Shown here one piece after another: positions 28,206-39,837 of a DNA stretch of 40,842 nt (position 1 is the stretch's first letter; the number at the start of each line of letters is the position of its first letter). Origin of the DNA: Zygnema cylindricum (lineage: Eukaryota; Streptophyta; Zygnematophyceae; Zygnematales; Zygnemataceae); assembly GCA_037447655.1 (NCBI GenBank), contig JBBHKE010000803.1:1-40842 (forward strand). Reading direction: 5' to 3'. A program made the position numbers and the translations under genes. The notes beneath the pieces were generated by a model. It made no database searches, had not been told where the DNA came from, and worked only from the letters and a program-made list of their open reading frames with translations.

Positions 28206-30229
28206 GTATTCACACTAAATGACAAAAACTACCTTTTCTGTTGTTTTTTTTTTTTGTTTTTTTTTCTTATCTTCCTTTCAATCCCTGTTTTCACGTAAAT
28301 CAGGTATCCACACGAAAAACAAAAGTCAAAAATCATATTCTGTTGCCTCTCTTTTCTCCCAGCCAATCCTTGTTTTCACATTTTCAATTATTATCTTTCT
28401 AATAGTTTTCTGTCTTGTTTTGCCCCTGTATTTATGGAAAAATAAAATTTACAGATAATGGATAGAATATCTTTATTTCAGGTTGTATTCCATTTTTATC
28501 GATCGATGTGCAACTCAACCCTCTTAACCTTTTTTTTCATTTTTCGACCAATACAATATGGGTCTTAAGGGCATATTGTATGTTTTGCATACAATAGGCA
28601 TAATGTATGGGCCTACTTTCACCTACTTTTGAACTATGTTTCAAATATTGTCAAATAAAGTGCGAACTTGACGTCGTCTAAATTCAGAGGAGGCGAACGT
28701 TCTCGACAATAGTACGGCCGAGGCTGTCTATAATAGATCAATTAGGTTTAGAATATATTTGCATCTTTTGAAACTTTCACATCTTTTGATTAACAAAGGC
28801 TCACAAAATTGTTGAATTTTGTGATCTACTTCATTGCAGGAAACATAAAAAGATGAAATCTCGAAAATTTCCGTCTGGCCTTTTTGTATTTTTATCTCGC
28901 ATTGTTTCCTCGTTTATTTTCGTTTCTCCCTTTTTTCGGAAGCGCATCTTTTAATAATATTAATTGGTTTTCTCTTGGTTCACCAGCTCTATTTTCAATT
29001 CAATTAGTTAACATCTTTTCTTGTATTATTGTGCGTATTTTCAACAACTTAGATGCTTCAAATGTTTCATTTGTTTGCTATATTAGTCTTTATTTTTCTA
29101 ATTCAATAGTACGGATCTTGTTGAACCTAAATTTCATCAAGGAAAAGCATTACAAGAAAATTTGAGTAAAATGTTTTATATGATGTATGTGGATTTTACA
29201 TGAACTCTTAGGACAACATCGTCCGTAATATTTTCTGAAATATTTAAGACTTCAAACAAATAACAAATAAGTGCAGATTTTAAATAACAGATAAGTGCCG
29301 AATTTTAATGTCATTACCAAAAATAATCAGGTTTTGGCATTTTACCATAAATAATGGTACATCGTTCCTAGTTACAACATTTACCATGATTGCAGATTTT
29401 TTTTTCACAGGTATTTACTATTCCTGGTGTGCATTTGTAACCACATTTGCTAAGATTCTGGTTACGACATTGACTAGTTTTACGACATTTTAAATTGTAG
29501 TATTTACGATAGGTAGTGTGGTTTCTATTCAGGTGTTCACTATAAATTATGTGAATTTCTAACAATATTTACTAAAAAAAATGGTTACTTCTACCAAAAA
29601 TAGTGTGGATTACAATTCGAGAAATTGTTTGTTAATTTCGTTAATCGACACTAACGTTTGTATAATCCACTAAATTCTTCAGATTGTAAACGGTATTGAA
29701 ACTCTATTTATTTCTTAAATTTATAATGCTTTTAAGAGCTATAATCATTTGTCAACATGTTTTGACAACACAACCAACAATGCTTTTCCAGTGTAAATCA
29801 TGTTTGGTTTTCACCAAACCACTTTTACGAATAAAATAGCCTGTTGTTAAAACTGCTACCAAAAGGAGATGTCGTTGTTTCAAAAAGTAGATGCCAACAA
29901 AGAGGTCAATGAAAAGAGAAGAATGATTTGAAGGAGTATGATCCACACTTATATTGGCAACAATTTTTTTTAATGTTCAAAACTAATATGGCTAGAGGAT
30001 TTTTTTTGTAATAAAAATGCAAGAATTGACAGGATCTTTACTCAACCTATCATGAGTAAGTAGTAACTTTAGTAAAACTCATTAATACTGTTTGCAAAAT
30101 CAACATTTTAATAATAGAACACCGATTTTGTCCAAAAGGTAGTTGTTTTTTCAGGTTTCATCTCTCTAGTGACACAAGATACTTGTTTCTTTCACACTAG
30201 CGTTTGACATGGCAAAATTTGTAACTAAA
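28206..30229. other. Gene-free T-rich stretch
   Basis: No gene is seen, including no further uL29 exon. 29290-29600 is a degenerate array of short units built on TTTAC.A/TTACGACATTTAC. The ORFs here are hydrophobic only because the DNA is T-rich. Confidence 0.4.
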
Positions 30230-30520
30230 ACTATCTCCAACTAGAACTAGAATTATAACTCTAACCCTCACCGTAAATTTAGCTTTGGTCGTAAATGTAG
30301 CCTAACACTACACAATTACCAAACCTCTTGAAATTTTCACGTCCTTATGGCTCCAACCCAAACTTTAACCCTAACTTTGCCAAGAAACTCCTCACTATAA
30401 CAGAAAACTTTAACCTTCACCATAGCCTTGATTTCAGCTAAAAAGCCCAACCTTAACTCTACTTTCACCATGACTCGTAACCCTAGCTGAATTGCAATTT
30501 TAACTCCAATTCTAGCCTAA
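30230..30520. repeat. Degenerate telomere-like AACCCTAA array
   Basis: Scattered ACCCTAAC/AACCCTA words spaced by about 20-30 bases (CTAACCCTCACC, TTTAACCCTAACTTTG, GTAACCCTAGC). It may be an interstitial telomere-like or minisatellite relic. Confidence 0.5.
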
Positions 30521-30885
30521 TTGTAGGAAAAGGTGCCTCCCTGTGCGCCTTTTTTTCCCTTATTGAAAAAAAAAGTAGATGCATGTGCTCCAATGTCAAC
30601 CTGATTGCAAGGACGTGACTGTGTTCTACTTTTAGTCATTTTATATGAAAAGGTGTTTGCACTGTTCCAATTCTTATCTAATTACACTAACAGGTCCAAT
30701 TATTGCCTTATTGTAGGAGAAGGTGCATGCATGTGCTTCAATGTTTACCTAATCGCAAGAAAAGGTGTTTGTCTATGTTCTTTCTCTTACCTAATTGTAG
30801 GAAAAGGTCGGATTCTCACCTTATTGTAAGAAAAGGTGCGTGCATGTGCTCTAATTCTTGCATAATCATAGGAAACCTTTTCATA
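30510..30885 (+). repeat. Degenerate minisatellite, about 45-60 bp unit
   Basis: At least six imperfect copies of TTGTAGGAAAAGGTG followed by CATGCATGTGCTC(C/T)AAT and a TTACCTAAT-like spacer. Confidence 0.7.
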
Positions 30886-31311
30886 GGAGAAATTAATGGA
30901 TGTTTTTTTATTGAAATAAAATGCATGCAGTGTTGCGCTCACGCTAGCATTTGTTCAGTGGCTTGCGCCAAACGTTTCCATGTGGTCCTTACACTTTACT
31001 TCCAGTTGGACGGGCAACAACAATTGTTGTATGTACATGACGGTCGTCTTTCACAATCGCAACAAAAATTTAGCCAATTGTTGGGCAGATTGTAGTATTT
31101 CACATGCAAAGGTACAGGACACCGTCTATCGTTATTGCAGTTGAGGATTTATTCATGTTAATGTGAAATTAGATTCAATAATAGTAATTTAGTGCAAGAG
31201 ATGGTAGATTGTGGTGCACTTACTTATAGTATTGCTAACAATAATTTGTGATTTTTGGCCAAAAAAAGTCGTGACGAATTAGTGTTTAAAACTCAAATAA
31301 CTACAGCACAT

Positions 31312-31789
31312 CGCGAATCGTAATTAGAGTAAATAACGCTAATTCGGTCGCCCTAAACTTTGACTCTATCACGTTAAATAGAGTAAAATGATTTTAAAAT
31401 TTTCATTATACTATTTAAGGTACTTTTTGAATGCGCGTTAATAACTTTAATACAGTGCCGTTTCAAATAGTGTGGCGTACGGTCGGTGTCTGATCGTGCA
31501 AAATTGTACTTTATTAATGATTTAATACATGCCGTTATCATGTAACTGCGTTTTAACAAACCGTGAAGTGCAAACGTCATAATGACGATAAACTGTACGT
31601 TTTGTCAGATTCTGTACGAACACCTAACTTACAGTAGAGATATTCAGCGCTTTAAATTAGAATACTTAAATCGATTAGAGTAAATTCCTTTTTGAAAAAG
31701 TTCTATCACACAAATTAGAGTTCATAACTCTAATTTTATTTTTCTTTTTTTTTACTCTATTTTTTTTTTTACTCTAAATACAATTCGCG
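31312..31789. mobile_element. MITE-like element with 19-bp inverted ends
   Basis: CGCGAATCGTAATTAGAGT (31312-31330) matches the complement of ACTCTAAATACAATTCGCG (31771-31789) at 17 of 19 positions. Inside are further TTAGAGT/ACTCTAA words and no coding sequence. No target duplication was found. Confidence 0.6.
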
Positions 31790-31792
31790 GAG

Positions 31793-32040
31793 TAGTGTTA
31801 TGTATCGGGTCTATCCTTATCGTGATAAAACAGATACCAATAGTTATCGGTTATCGAACAATGAGGGGTGAGGTATATCGCTCCGGAACCAACAATATTT
31901 TTACCTTCTATAACTGTAAAAATATAGTATACTATAACATAGTATTTCATATCAAATTAATTATATCTCTACATTATGTAGTGTGGCATGCCACGTATGG
32001 CAATCCTTTTTGTACTTTCGTACAATCAATCAGCATTATT
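31793..32040. mobile_element. Truncated hAT-type MITE, same family as 17591-18060
   Basis: Starts TAGTGTTATGTATCGGG, matches the left half of the 24180-24597 copy (CGTGATAAAACAGATACCAATAG; GTGTGGCATGCCACGTATGG), and is lost before the right inverted end. It begins three bases after the neighbouring element. Confidence 0.65.
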
Positions 32041-33660
32041 AATTAGAATTTGGACATGATTGCGTGTAGCTTTTTATGTTTTATAACTCTAATACTGTAT
32101 TTGGAATCAAACATTTCTCCGCAAATTGCACGTACCAGTACACCGTGAATCGTTGATCATTGACCAAAATCCTACGGCTTGTCAAACATTCGGCCATGCG
32201 GCTTGTCAAACATTCGGCCAAGGCTGCCTGATCCATTTTTCCGGCCATATTTTCTCATTTTCTTAACCAAATTTCACACTGCTATACTTGACGTAACGAG
32301 TTTTCGACCTTTTTTTTCCTCATACTAAATCTAGCGTCTTCCACTGGCTTTTTTCATCCTGCTTGTTGTTGCATGCATCAACCTTCTTTCTTCTTTCAAA
32401 TTTTCACCTCTTTCCTTTTAACTTGTCACGTGCTTTCACAGCCGACACTACATTGTAAGGACTAACACAGTGTGGACACCTTCGTTTGCCAATTACGCGG
32501 CTTGCTTGGGTATTTTTTGGTGAGTGGGCACTTGCACACCTTAGTGAGCGTGTTTAATCTTCCACAACGCGAGTGGCACACGAGAACCGATGAGCGTACC
32601 AAACTAATGTAGATTCAACGACTCAGCCGGCTAAGGAATTGCAACTCCAAGCAGCGGAAAAAAAAATGAAAAATAACAAAACGGAACAAAACAACAAAAC
32701 CATTGCTAAAGATCACGGGTTCAGATTCGGGGTTTAGTGTCTTGATGCGGGTTTTAAGAAATCCCATTAAGTATTAGAAAGAAAGAAAAACATCTACGAA
32801 ACAAAAAACGAAACAAAACAATAAACACCATCGCGAACAGTCACGGCGATTTATTTCGGCTTAGTATCTTGTTTTTCACATAACTACTTTTCTATAGCCC
32901 CCCATACAAGATGAGCGTCACTCTCTCTTTCCACATCATCTCTCATACATCCACGTGCACGGATCGCCTTCTCTTGATTGTCACACCCTTCCAAATCGTC
33001 TCCTCCGCCACCAATCGTCGCACCCTAACCTAAACTCTTTCACCAAAATGCTCCCACTACTCCCACACCCTCGCCCCAAAATGGGCAAGCCACCCTCTAC
33101 CCTCACCCACACGTCAATATTGTCGTTCTCATCGTCAAGAGTAACCCTAAGCTTTGTGTTTGTCCCTCTGTTTGGACCCTCATCTTCCTCCGACCCCATT
33201 GGACACCCATTCACCCCCTCTTTTAACAGACTTACTCTAAGGTAAACTGTACCAGTTTTGTCGCCCAATCCTTCTCACTCACACATCCCATCTCCCTCTC
33301 AGGTCTTTGTTTGTGGGTCTCCCCATTCAGTACACATTTCTTGTCATTGTTCTTCGCATGTCACCCTTTTTGTCTACTTTTCCTACATCCTTGTCCAGAT
33401 TACGCAAAGCCTTATGTTGTAGGTGTTAGTTGAGCTTGACATGTAGAAGCTTGTCCCTAGATCCTTCTAAATTTTTCTAATGCCCAAGACGGGCCTTCTA
33501 CCAACACTTCCCCCCCGACAACGCCACCCCTCTCACCACGATTGGGATTTTGTAAGCAATCTTAATGTTTTAGGATGTTACCATTTGGGTTACCCTAGAC
33601 TGCAGTTCTACTCGTGCATTACTCCTAACCTTCGATAAGTATCTGAAGCATTTTGTTTTC
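32041..33660. other. Gene-free stretch with a 24-bp tandem duplication
   Basis: 32175-32198 and 32199-32222 are direct copies of CGGCTTGTCAAACATTCGGC plus four bases. The rest shows no supported gene; open frames at 32955-33268 are complementary shadows without motifs. Confidence 0.45.
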
Positions 33661-35790
33661 TGTTTGGGCTTTAGGTGGATGACATAGTCATGCCGCATCC
33701 TATCGGTTGCTCGCACTCACGATATGTGGCACGCTTGCACGATTTTTGGCACGCGCGCACGGTATTTTGCATGCACGCACGATTTCTTGCACGCACGCTT
33801 AGTTTGTTTCGCGATATCTTCGATTTATCTATTTGAGACGTGTACGCGATTCGCATGCATGTTTCGTTTGAACGTGTACCGATTTTCCTGCGATATGTTT
33901 CGTTTCGTGCGTAAGTACACGATTTTGGAGTATGGACGCGAAGTATCGTTTGGTGATGAAGCGCGATTTACTGGAGTACTATCCACGCTTCGATACATTT
34001 AATTTATTTAAGTCGCGAACCCATGTAGGTTCGCGCATACATGTAGTTAGGGAAGGTTTTTACCCTAGGACAGTGGATTTTGTTAGACGTACGGCAGACG
34101 ATGTTGGCCGCCTATTGGCCAATATCTTAAGTAGTTTCATTCATGGAAAGTAGGCTAGACGTAGGCTAGTTTCGCGCTAAGCTTAGCTTAGCTCCTACTT
34201 AGGCTAGTTCTCAAACTTAGAGAATTTAGCTTCTGGACAAGAATTTTCTCTTGGTGGCGGAGCTATTTTCTTGCTTCCTCCTTGCCACCGATTTCCCACT
34301 ATTTCTTTTTCTCCTTGTTAGCTAGCGATAGATGCTAGATAGCGTACGGATTTTTCTCTCTTTGTGTTCTGCCTCGTTTTTAATCCACACGGCTTCGGCC
34401 AAGTCAGAAAGGTTTCCCTTTAAAATTGTCTTTTTGGCGATTGGTGGAATGGAGGCTTGAGGTTTGGGCTGCGCCGTTCTCTAGACAACTGGACGGTTTG
34501 TTTGAGTGTATTTGTTTGTGTGGCATTTCGGTTGTCTTGTAAAAGTGCACTTTTTTTACCAATTCCGAATTTCTTGGTTTGGTTGGAAGTGTTTAATTTG
34601 CTTCATTTCTTTCCTATGAGATAACTCTTGTAAAGAATACGTTGAAGACCCAAGAGCCTAGTGGCTACCTTGTGGCTTAGTATTCTTGTCCAAAAGAAAA
34701 AAAAAAATCTCTTTAAAATATAAATTATATTAAAAAAAAAAAAAAAACATTTTGTTTTTGTTTTACGCTATTTTTTTCTTTTTATCTTTGTCTCTTAATT
34801 TGATGCCGCTATATTTCTTGGCTTTTGTGTTAACCCTACGTTTTGCATCGAATTTAGGGTTTATCTGCAGAATTAGGGTTTGACTGCAAAATTAGGGTTT
34901 TTGCTGTAGAATTAGGAATGCAGCAGATTTAGGGTTAATTCCTTTTTATTCTAGTCCTTAGGTCGGTATCCTTCTATTCCTTTGCTGTAGATTCAGATTC
35001 TTGGCCGTCTAAAATTAGGGTTTGGCTTTGAAATTAGGATTTTTCAAGTGGAATTAGGGTTTGCTGCTTGCCTTGGATTATTGTGGTCACAAGTTTGGCT
35101 GTATATCTGGAGTTTGAGCAGCCTCTGACTTTATTCTAACACACTTTTCCTATCTATCGCATTTTTGTTTCTTATTGGTTATTTTTCTTCCACCGAACGC
35201 TTTCTTTTTTCCCTTCTATTGGTCCCCTAACATTCCATGGCGTACATCTTCACAGTACGGAGCGTCTCGCGGAGGGTCATTTTGGAGACGTTGCTCGTAG
35301 CAAATTTCGTGGATCAAATTTTATCACAAGGAGCTCTGCAAACCCGACTTGCTTCAAACAAGTTTGGTTCACCCTTAGTGCTCGCCAGAGTACTAATGGT
35401 GTTTGTAAGTAGTCGATGCCTTGCGAGCGCAAAAGCGTTCCGATTTAGTGCGGACACTCGTCTAGGGGTTAGGTGTGGAGTGGTTCCACCGTGAACCTTT
35501 CTTATTGAGCATTTGCATTTTCCGTCTTCCCATGCATGCTATCTGGCCCTAAGTGGCCTTCGATTTTCATGTGACTATCTGGAGTGGGATTCCTTGCTAG
35601 ATCTTGCCGTGGGTGGCACTGTGTAGACCTTTTCCCGGTTGTGTTGCTGTAGATCTGCACCCAAGGATGCCTGAATAGCAATTTTTTTGTTTTTATTCAT
35701 CTGGCCCTTTGGCCTTGCCAACTGTTTGCAGGGTAGAGGTTTTGGTAAGCCAACTTCTAGCTAAATATGACCATCGCGTCTTGATAGTGA
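33661..35790. other. Stretch upstream of the gypsy element (possible LTR/leader)
   Basis: Contains a short GCACG(C/A) array at 33735-33800, a TAGGCTAG-rich patch at 34150-34215, poly-A runs at 34698 and 34732, and TTAGGGTTT motifs at 34855-35065. The 5' LTR and primer-binding site of the following element should lie here, but I could not define either. An 85-codon frame at 35237-35494 (MAYIFTVRSVSRR...) has no recognised motif. Confidence 0.35.
34855..35065 (+). repeat. Dispersed TTTAGGGTTT (plant telomere-like) motifs
   Basis: At least seven TTAGGGTTT or near copies separated by 15-30 bases (AATTTAGGGTTTATC, AATTAGGGTTTGACTG, AAATTAGGGTTTTTGC), with a CTGCAGAATTAGGG-like longer unit. It is not a true telomere array. 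Confidence 0.65.
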
Positions 35791-35894
35791 ATGACTGTGT
35801 TGACTGGACGAGTGGATTGGTTTGACATGTGCTGCATCTCGTTTAGGTCGTGCAAAACATTTCATTATTGTAGTCAAGGTTTCTCCCTTGGTTC

Positions 35895-37237
35895 ATGCCC
35901 ACGGATTGGGAAAATCTTCTTTATCAATCCGGGTCCACCCGAGGTGGTACATCTTATCGTCCTCCGCAGTTAGATCCATCGATTTTTTGCGAATCGTTGA
36001 CCACATCCGATTCGATTGCGGATCGCAGATCACTGTCGGTGCGGTCTGGTCTGACATCTACGTCATCATTGTCCTCGGTTGCATCTAGGTCATCCTTAGA
36101 GGGGACCGAAAAAGACTTTTCGGAGGAAACCTTTCTACCTCCGCACACTCGGAGGTTCCCTGCCAGCCCAGCTTTGGCACAACCGGCGTATCCTCCCTTT
36201 TTCGACATGGCTTCCTCTTCAGAGGGATCCATGGGTAAGATGCAATTTTGCTTCTCTAGATTAAAGGACACCATGTCCTTATCGCATTTCCGGATGTTAT
36301 ACGATACGGAAATGAGGGATCTAACCTTTAGATATCAAGATAGGTTTGACCTCTGTGTCGCCTTTTCCCTTCTCGATCGATACCTCCATGGTACAGCCCT
36401 CGCTCTCTACACTCGAAAAAACTAGGATGTTTTTGCGATTACACAGCACGTGGCTCCCTTTGAGGGGTTACCAAAAGTCCTCGACCAGGTGGATATCCCA
36501 TATCAGGCTGCGACACCGGCTGTATTAGATGCTTACGGGGACAAGTTATACCCAGCTATCCCCGAGGTTCCCCGTCACTATGATGTGGCTGCCAGAGCGG
36601 CGGTCCCAGCTAGGGCGAGGGGAACCATTCCTTTACGTGAACCTCTCTCAATCATGTTTGGCATCCTCCAAGAGGAGTACGGATGCAAAATCCGGATTAG
36701 ATCAAAGAGTTGATGAACTTCGAACGTAGGCTAGGTGAAATTGCTCCTGCCTTGCGAGCTCGGATGGAAACTCTGCGAGAGGCATTCCCGGTCCTCATGT
36801 TTGATGCGGAGGCTGTCCAAATATTTTAGGGACACTTTCCAAGTCCATCAAAGAGGTTTATCCTAAACCACCTCAGCCAGATGTATGGACTGTAATTCAC
36901 CTTTGAGCAAACGGCTCAATACGCGCTAGATTATGAGATGCAGACATCATGGTGGGATGCCCATGAGCGGTCAAAACCTCCTCACTGGGAACCGGCCAAT
37001 CCATCTCCTCCTCTACCTAAAAACCCATGGCCTCCTAATAGGCCCCAGAAGACGCCAGCCATGGGAACCCAACCTGTTAGTTCCGGAAACCGAATGTGTT
37101 TCCAATGTGGAAAAACCGGGCACGATGCACGCATGTGTCCGGAAAAGAGGGCCAATTGGACTCATTGCCACCAAAAAGACATTATGTCCAACGGTGCCAC
37201 ATCCGAGACCCTAATTTCACTTACCAAAATCAAATAA
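35895..37237 (+). pseudogene. Gypsy gag with CCHC zinc knuckle
   Basis: A serine-rich N-terminus (35895-36425) reaches a helical capsid-like region (FRMLYDTEMRDLTFRYQ), breaks at an A6 run near 36415, continues in another frame (VAPFEGLPKVLDQVDIPY to 36713), breaks twice more near 36700-36830, and resumes from about 36930. CFQCGKTGHDARMC (37096-37137) is a perfect C-x2-C-x4-H-x4-C knuckle for RNA packaging. The next CPEK..NWTH part resembles a decayed second knuckle. Confidence 0.7.
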
Positions 37238-37631
37238 AGAACGGCAGAATTCCGACCCATTCCGCGAAACCACTCACTCCGCCTAAGGAGACCGAGAAGG
37301 AGGAAGCTCCTCCTAAGATCTTTCGTAGAGAGAGAGAGAGAAGGCCAAGCTTCAAGCTACAATGGCCGCCACGATGAAAGAGCAATTTGCACCTTTTCAT
37401 AGCGGAAATGAATCACTGATTTACTGAAATGGCTAGGACCGTTGTCCACATGCCGTCGTTGGCGGGGCGAACCCTTCGCGATTCCACCGTCCAACAACGG
37501 GTGGCTACATTTGAAAAGGGCTTAGCAAACCATAACCGAGTGGGCAATTTACAAAATTCGCGTGTCCCACTCTCATTTGCAAAAGAGCCTCTGCCTCCCC
37601 TACCGTAAACGGCTTCTACCATCGTGGCATA
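37238..37631 (+). pseudogene. Gag/protease linker
   Basis: A proline- and charge-rich stretch continuing the polyprotein with frame changes. No domain is seen. Confidence 0.4.
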
Positions 37632-38428
37632 TTGGATGGCACTATTCATGAGGTTCATCTGGTTAAGGAGCGATTAAGTATTCTTTCAGCGATGATGGAG
37701 GATGTACCAAAAGCCCCTCCCCTCTTTGATGAGGTCGCAGCAACAACCGCTTTGAGGGCTTTGCAGTTAAACTGCAGTCTCCCAGCGGTTCAACCGGTTT
37801 CTATCGAAGAGCGTCGTAATCTCAATCCCCATATCAGTTTCCTTGATAACTTTCGAGGATCATTCTCAGTGAAAAGTGTTCACTCCACCCTTGCTCTCAT
37901 GGACACCGAGGCCAAACCCGTGATCCTCGGATCCGGATTTGGGCTCAAGCTTGGTCTGACCCAGGCAAGCTTCAGGCGACAGCTACCCGCCTTCTTACTT
38001 CGGCTGGGACCACGGAGCCGGTCCTCGGAATCACAAAGGACCCGCTCATCTTTAGGTTTCAGATAGGAACCGAAAATGAGTACGTTGAAATTTCCGTTAG
38101 AGCCTTGGTCACTAAGTGTAACGACTATGAGTGTTTGGTGGGTCAAGAAGTTATATTCCGAATTGGCGGTGGCGTGGACATGCACGACCAAACATTCTCT
38201 AACCGGCCGACACACTTTCCGGAGGGGAAAATTTGCCTCCCTCTCATTTCATCCCGCCGACCTTTGTCCACTATGGCTCACTCGGCTACGGCTCTCCCCG
38301 CATTTTTGGGGAACTCCGTTGGAGAGGAAATATTCCACTCTCTTTCATCCAAAGAAATCATACCGGATAGTTCTCCCTTACCCGAGGTTTTTGCGGAACC
38401 CGGTTTTCTTATCAATTCTCACACATAG
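37632..38428 (+). pseudogene. Retroviral-type aspartic protease (broken)
   Basis: The frame 37632-38066 has ALMDTEAKPVILGSGFGLKL. This is the active-site strand of retropepsins, A-x-x-D-T-G-A, but the glycine is glutamate (codon GAG, 37908-37910), so the active site is lost. A frameshift near 37990 moves the rest to 38105-38428, where VTKCNDYECLVGQEVIF gives the second half (usual xDxLxGxDxL strand). The protease would cut gag-pol in the particle. Confidence 0.7.
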
Positions 38429-38489
38429 GACCATATCTATAAGTCTACATTACCTATACTATTAACACATATCCCTCCCATTCCTTTGG

Positions 38490-39510
38490 TAGCTACCGAT
38501 CCTTCACGGTTCCTCCCTATTAATTGGAAGTCAATACAGTTGAGTCCTCATACGGATGAGGTCGTTATTTTGGACTTATTTGCTTGGATCGGAACTTCTC
38601 TACTGTCATGTTTACGGAATGGGCTTCTTATTCGTCACTAAAATGCAGTGGAAATCGATGTTATAGCTAGAAAGGCTCAGCTGCATCACTGCAATCTCTT
38701 ACATTCCCAATATCCACAGCTGCTTCCAAAGTCTAGTTTCTCGCATATGCACACGGCCCTTCCACAGGACATCCGCATCCTTAGTAACCACTACCTACGG
38801 GGTGTGGAGCCGATAGACCTTGTTTTTGGGGGGTGGGAGTGTCAAGGCATGTCTCGAGCCGGCAAAGGTCTTAGTTTAGCGGATCCCCGTACAAAAAGCT
38901 TTTTTTGAACTTCTCAAGATTCTTCATTTTCTCCAAACTCAGGACCGGCATGTCAAATATATTTTGGAAAACGTGTTTGCTTATAATGACCCACGGCCCG
39001 TGGTTTTGGCTGATTATAAGCGTATTGAACACCTAATTGGACCTCCTCTAATAATTGATGCCGCTCGGCATGGGTCCCTGGCTCATCGAGTTTGCTCAAA
39101 ATGGACGAACCTATCGAGTTCGCTCGAAATGGACGAACCTAATCCATGTTAGTCGTCTTTGTGAGGCTAATGTGTCTGTAAGACCTCCCACTGTCGACAT
39201 TAAGACATCCTTACTTCCCTTTCACCAAGTCCAAACATGCGTCTTCCCAGACTATCCTTCTAACTATTACAGCAATGTAGTCGGTCAGCCACTGAAGGTC
39301 CTTCCTACCTTGTTGTCTTATCCTAACTCACACGCATACTCGCACACTGGTCCACGCATGCTCGGAAACATTGTCATAGGGGAGTTAGAGAAGTCTACCG
39401 CCACAGAGAGGGAGCATCTAATGCATTTTATTCCTGGCACTACTACGGCCATCGGCCTTACTGAACGACAGAGGTGCACACTACTAGGTAGAGTCATGGA
39501 CCCTCAATCC
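38490..39510 (+). pseudogene. Dnmt3-like C5 cytosine DNA methyltransferase domain (broken)
   Basis: Motif I is VVILDLFAWIG (38561 on), the SAM-binding loop. Motif II is NAVEIDVIAR, after an in-frame TAA at 38639. Motif IV is DLVFGGWECQGMS with the catalytic cysteine at 38840, though the usual proline before it is glutamate. GKGLSLADPRTKSFF follows as in Dnmt3. Motif VI is YILENVFAY (38967). PLIIDAARHGSLAHR corresponds to the Dnmt3 segment ahead of its WGN motif, and ELEKS...LLGRVMDP (to 39503) to the C-terminal motifs IX-X. The motifs run I to X without permutation, unlike plant DRM enzymes. A T7 run (38900) and a 28-bp duplication (39085-39140) shift the frame. No PWWP or ADD domain is attached. 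Live relatives could methylate cDNA or host DNA. Confidence 0.8.
39085..39140 (+). repeat. 28-bp tandem duplication inside the methyltransferase
   Basis: ATCGAGTTTGCTCAAAATGG... (39085-39112) is repeated with two changes at 39113-39140. Because 28 is not a multiple of three, it shifts the frame by one. Confidence 0.9.
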
Positions 39511-39837
39511 TTTTCATTTTTTTTTGTCTATATTTGGCAACTGGTCGCTACGCACAAAATCATCCTCCGCAATCAGCTGGGGGGGGGGTCACACACCATT
39601 ATCACAGCATAGTTTTTCCCGTGCTTCTCGAGGCCTTCGAGGTCACCCAATTGAATTATTTCTCTCTCCATCTCGGACTCCGTCTCTTTCGGATATCACA
39701 ATCTACGATTTCCTTAACCCTAGTCACATGTTGGGGAGATTCTAGCCTATACCGTTGTTCAGTCTACCCCTTTCCATTCTGTCTCGTCGGTCCCACATTG
39801 GACGGCCGCATATCCCACTCGCAACTGGGACCACTAG
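39511..39837 (+). pseudogene. Spacer between methyltransferase and RT
   Basis: Broken frames with a G9 run at 39581-39589. No domain is recognised, but frame 39524-39745 keeps plausible polyprotein sequence (SLSDITIYDFLNPSHML). Confidence 0.4.

Noticed and set aside
28884-29493. Hydrophobic frames that look like membrane proteins
   Set aside because: T-rich DNA gives Phe/Leu/Ile codons by default; there is no conserved motif.
30510-30885. CRISPR-like array
   Set aside because: Repeats are degenerate, spacing is irregular and the context is eukaryotic; it is a minisatellite.
32955-33268. Complementary frames of about 95 codons
   Set aside because: Plus and minus frames mirror one another, no motif is present and there is no splice or promoter context.
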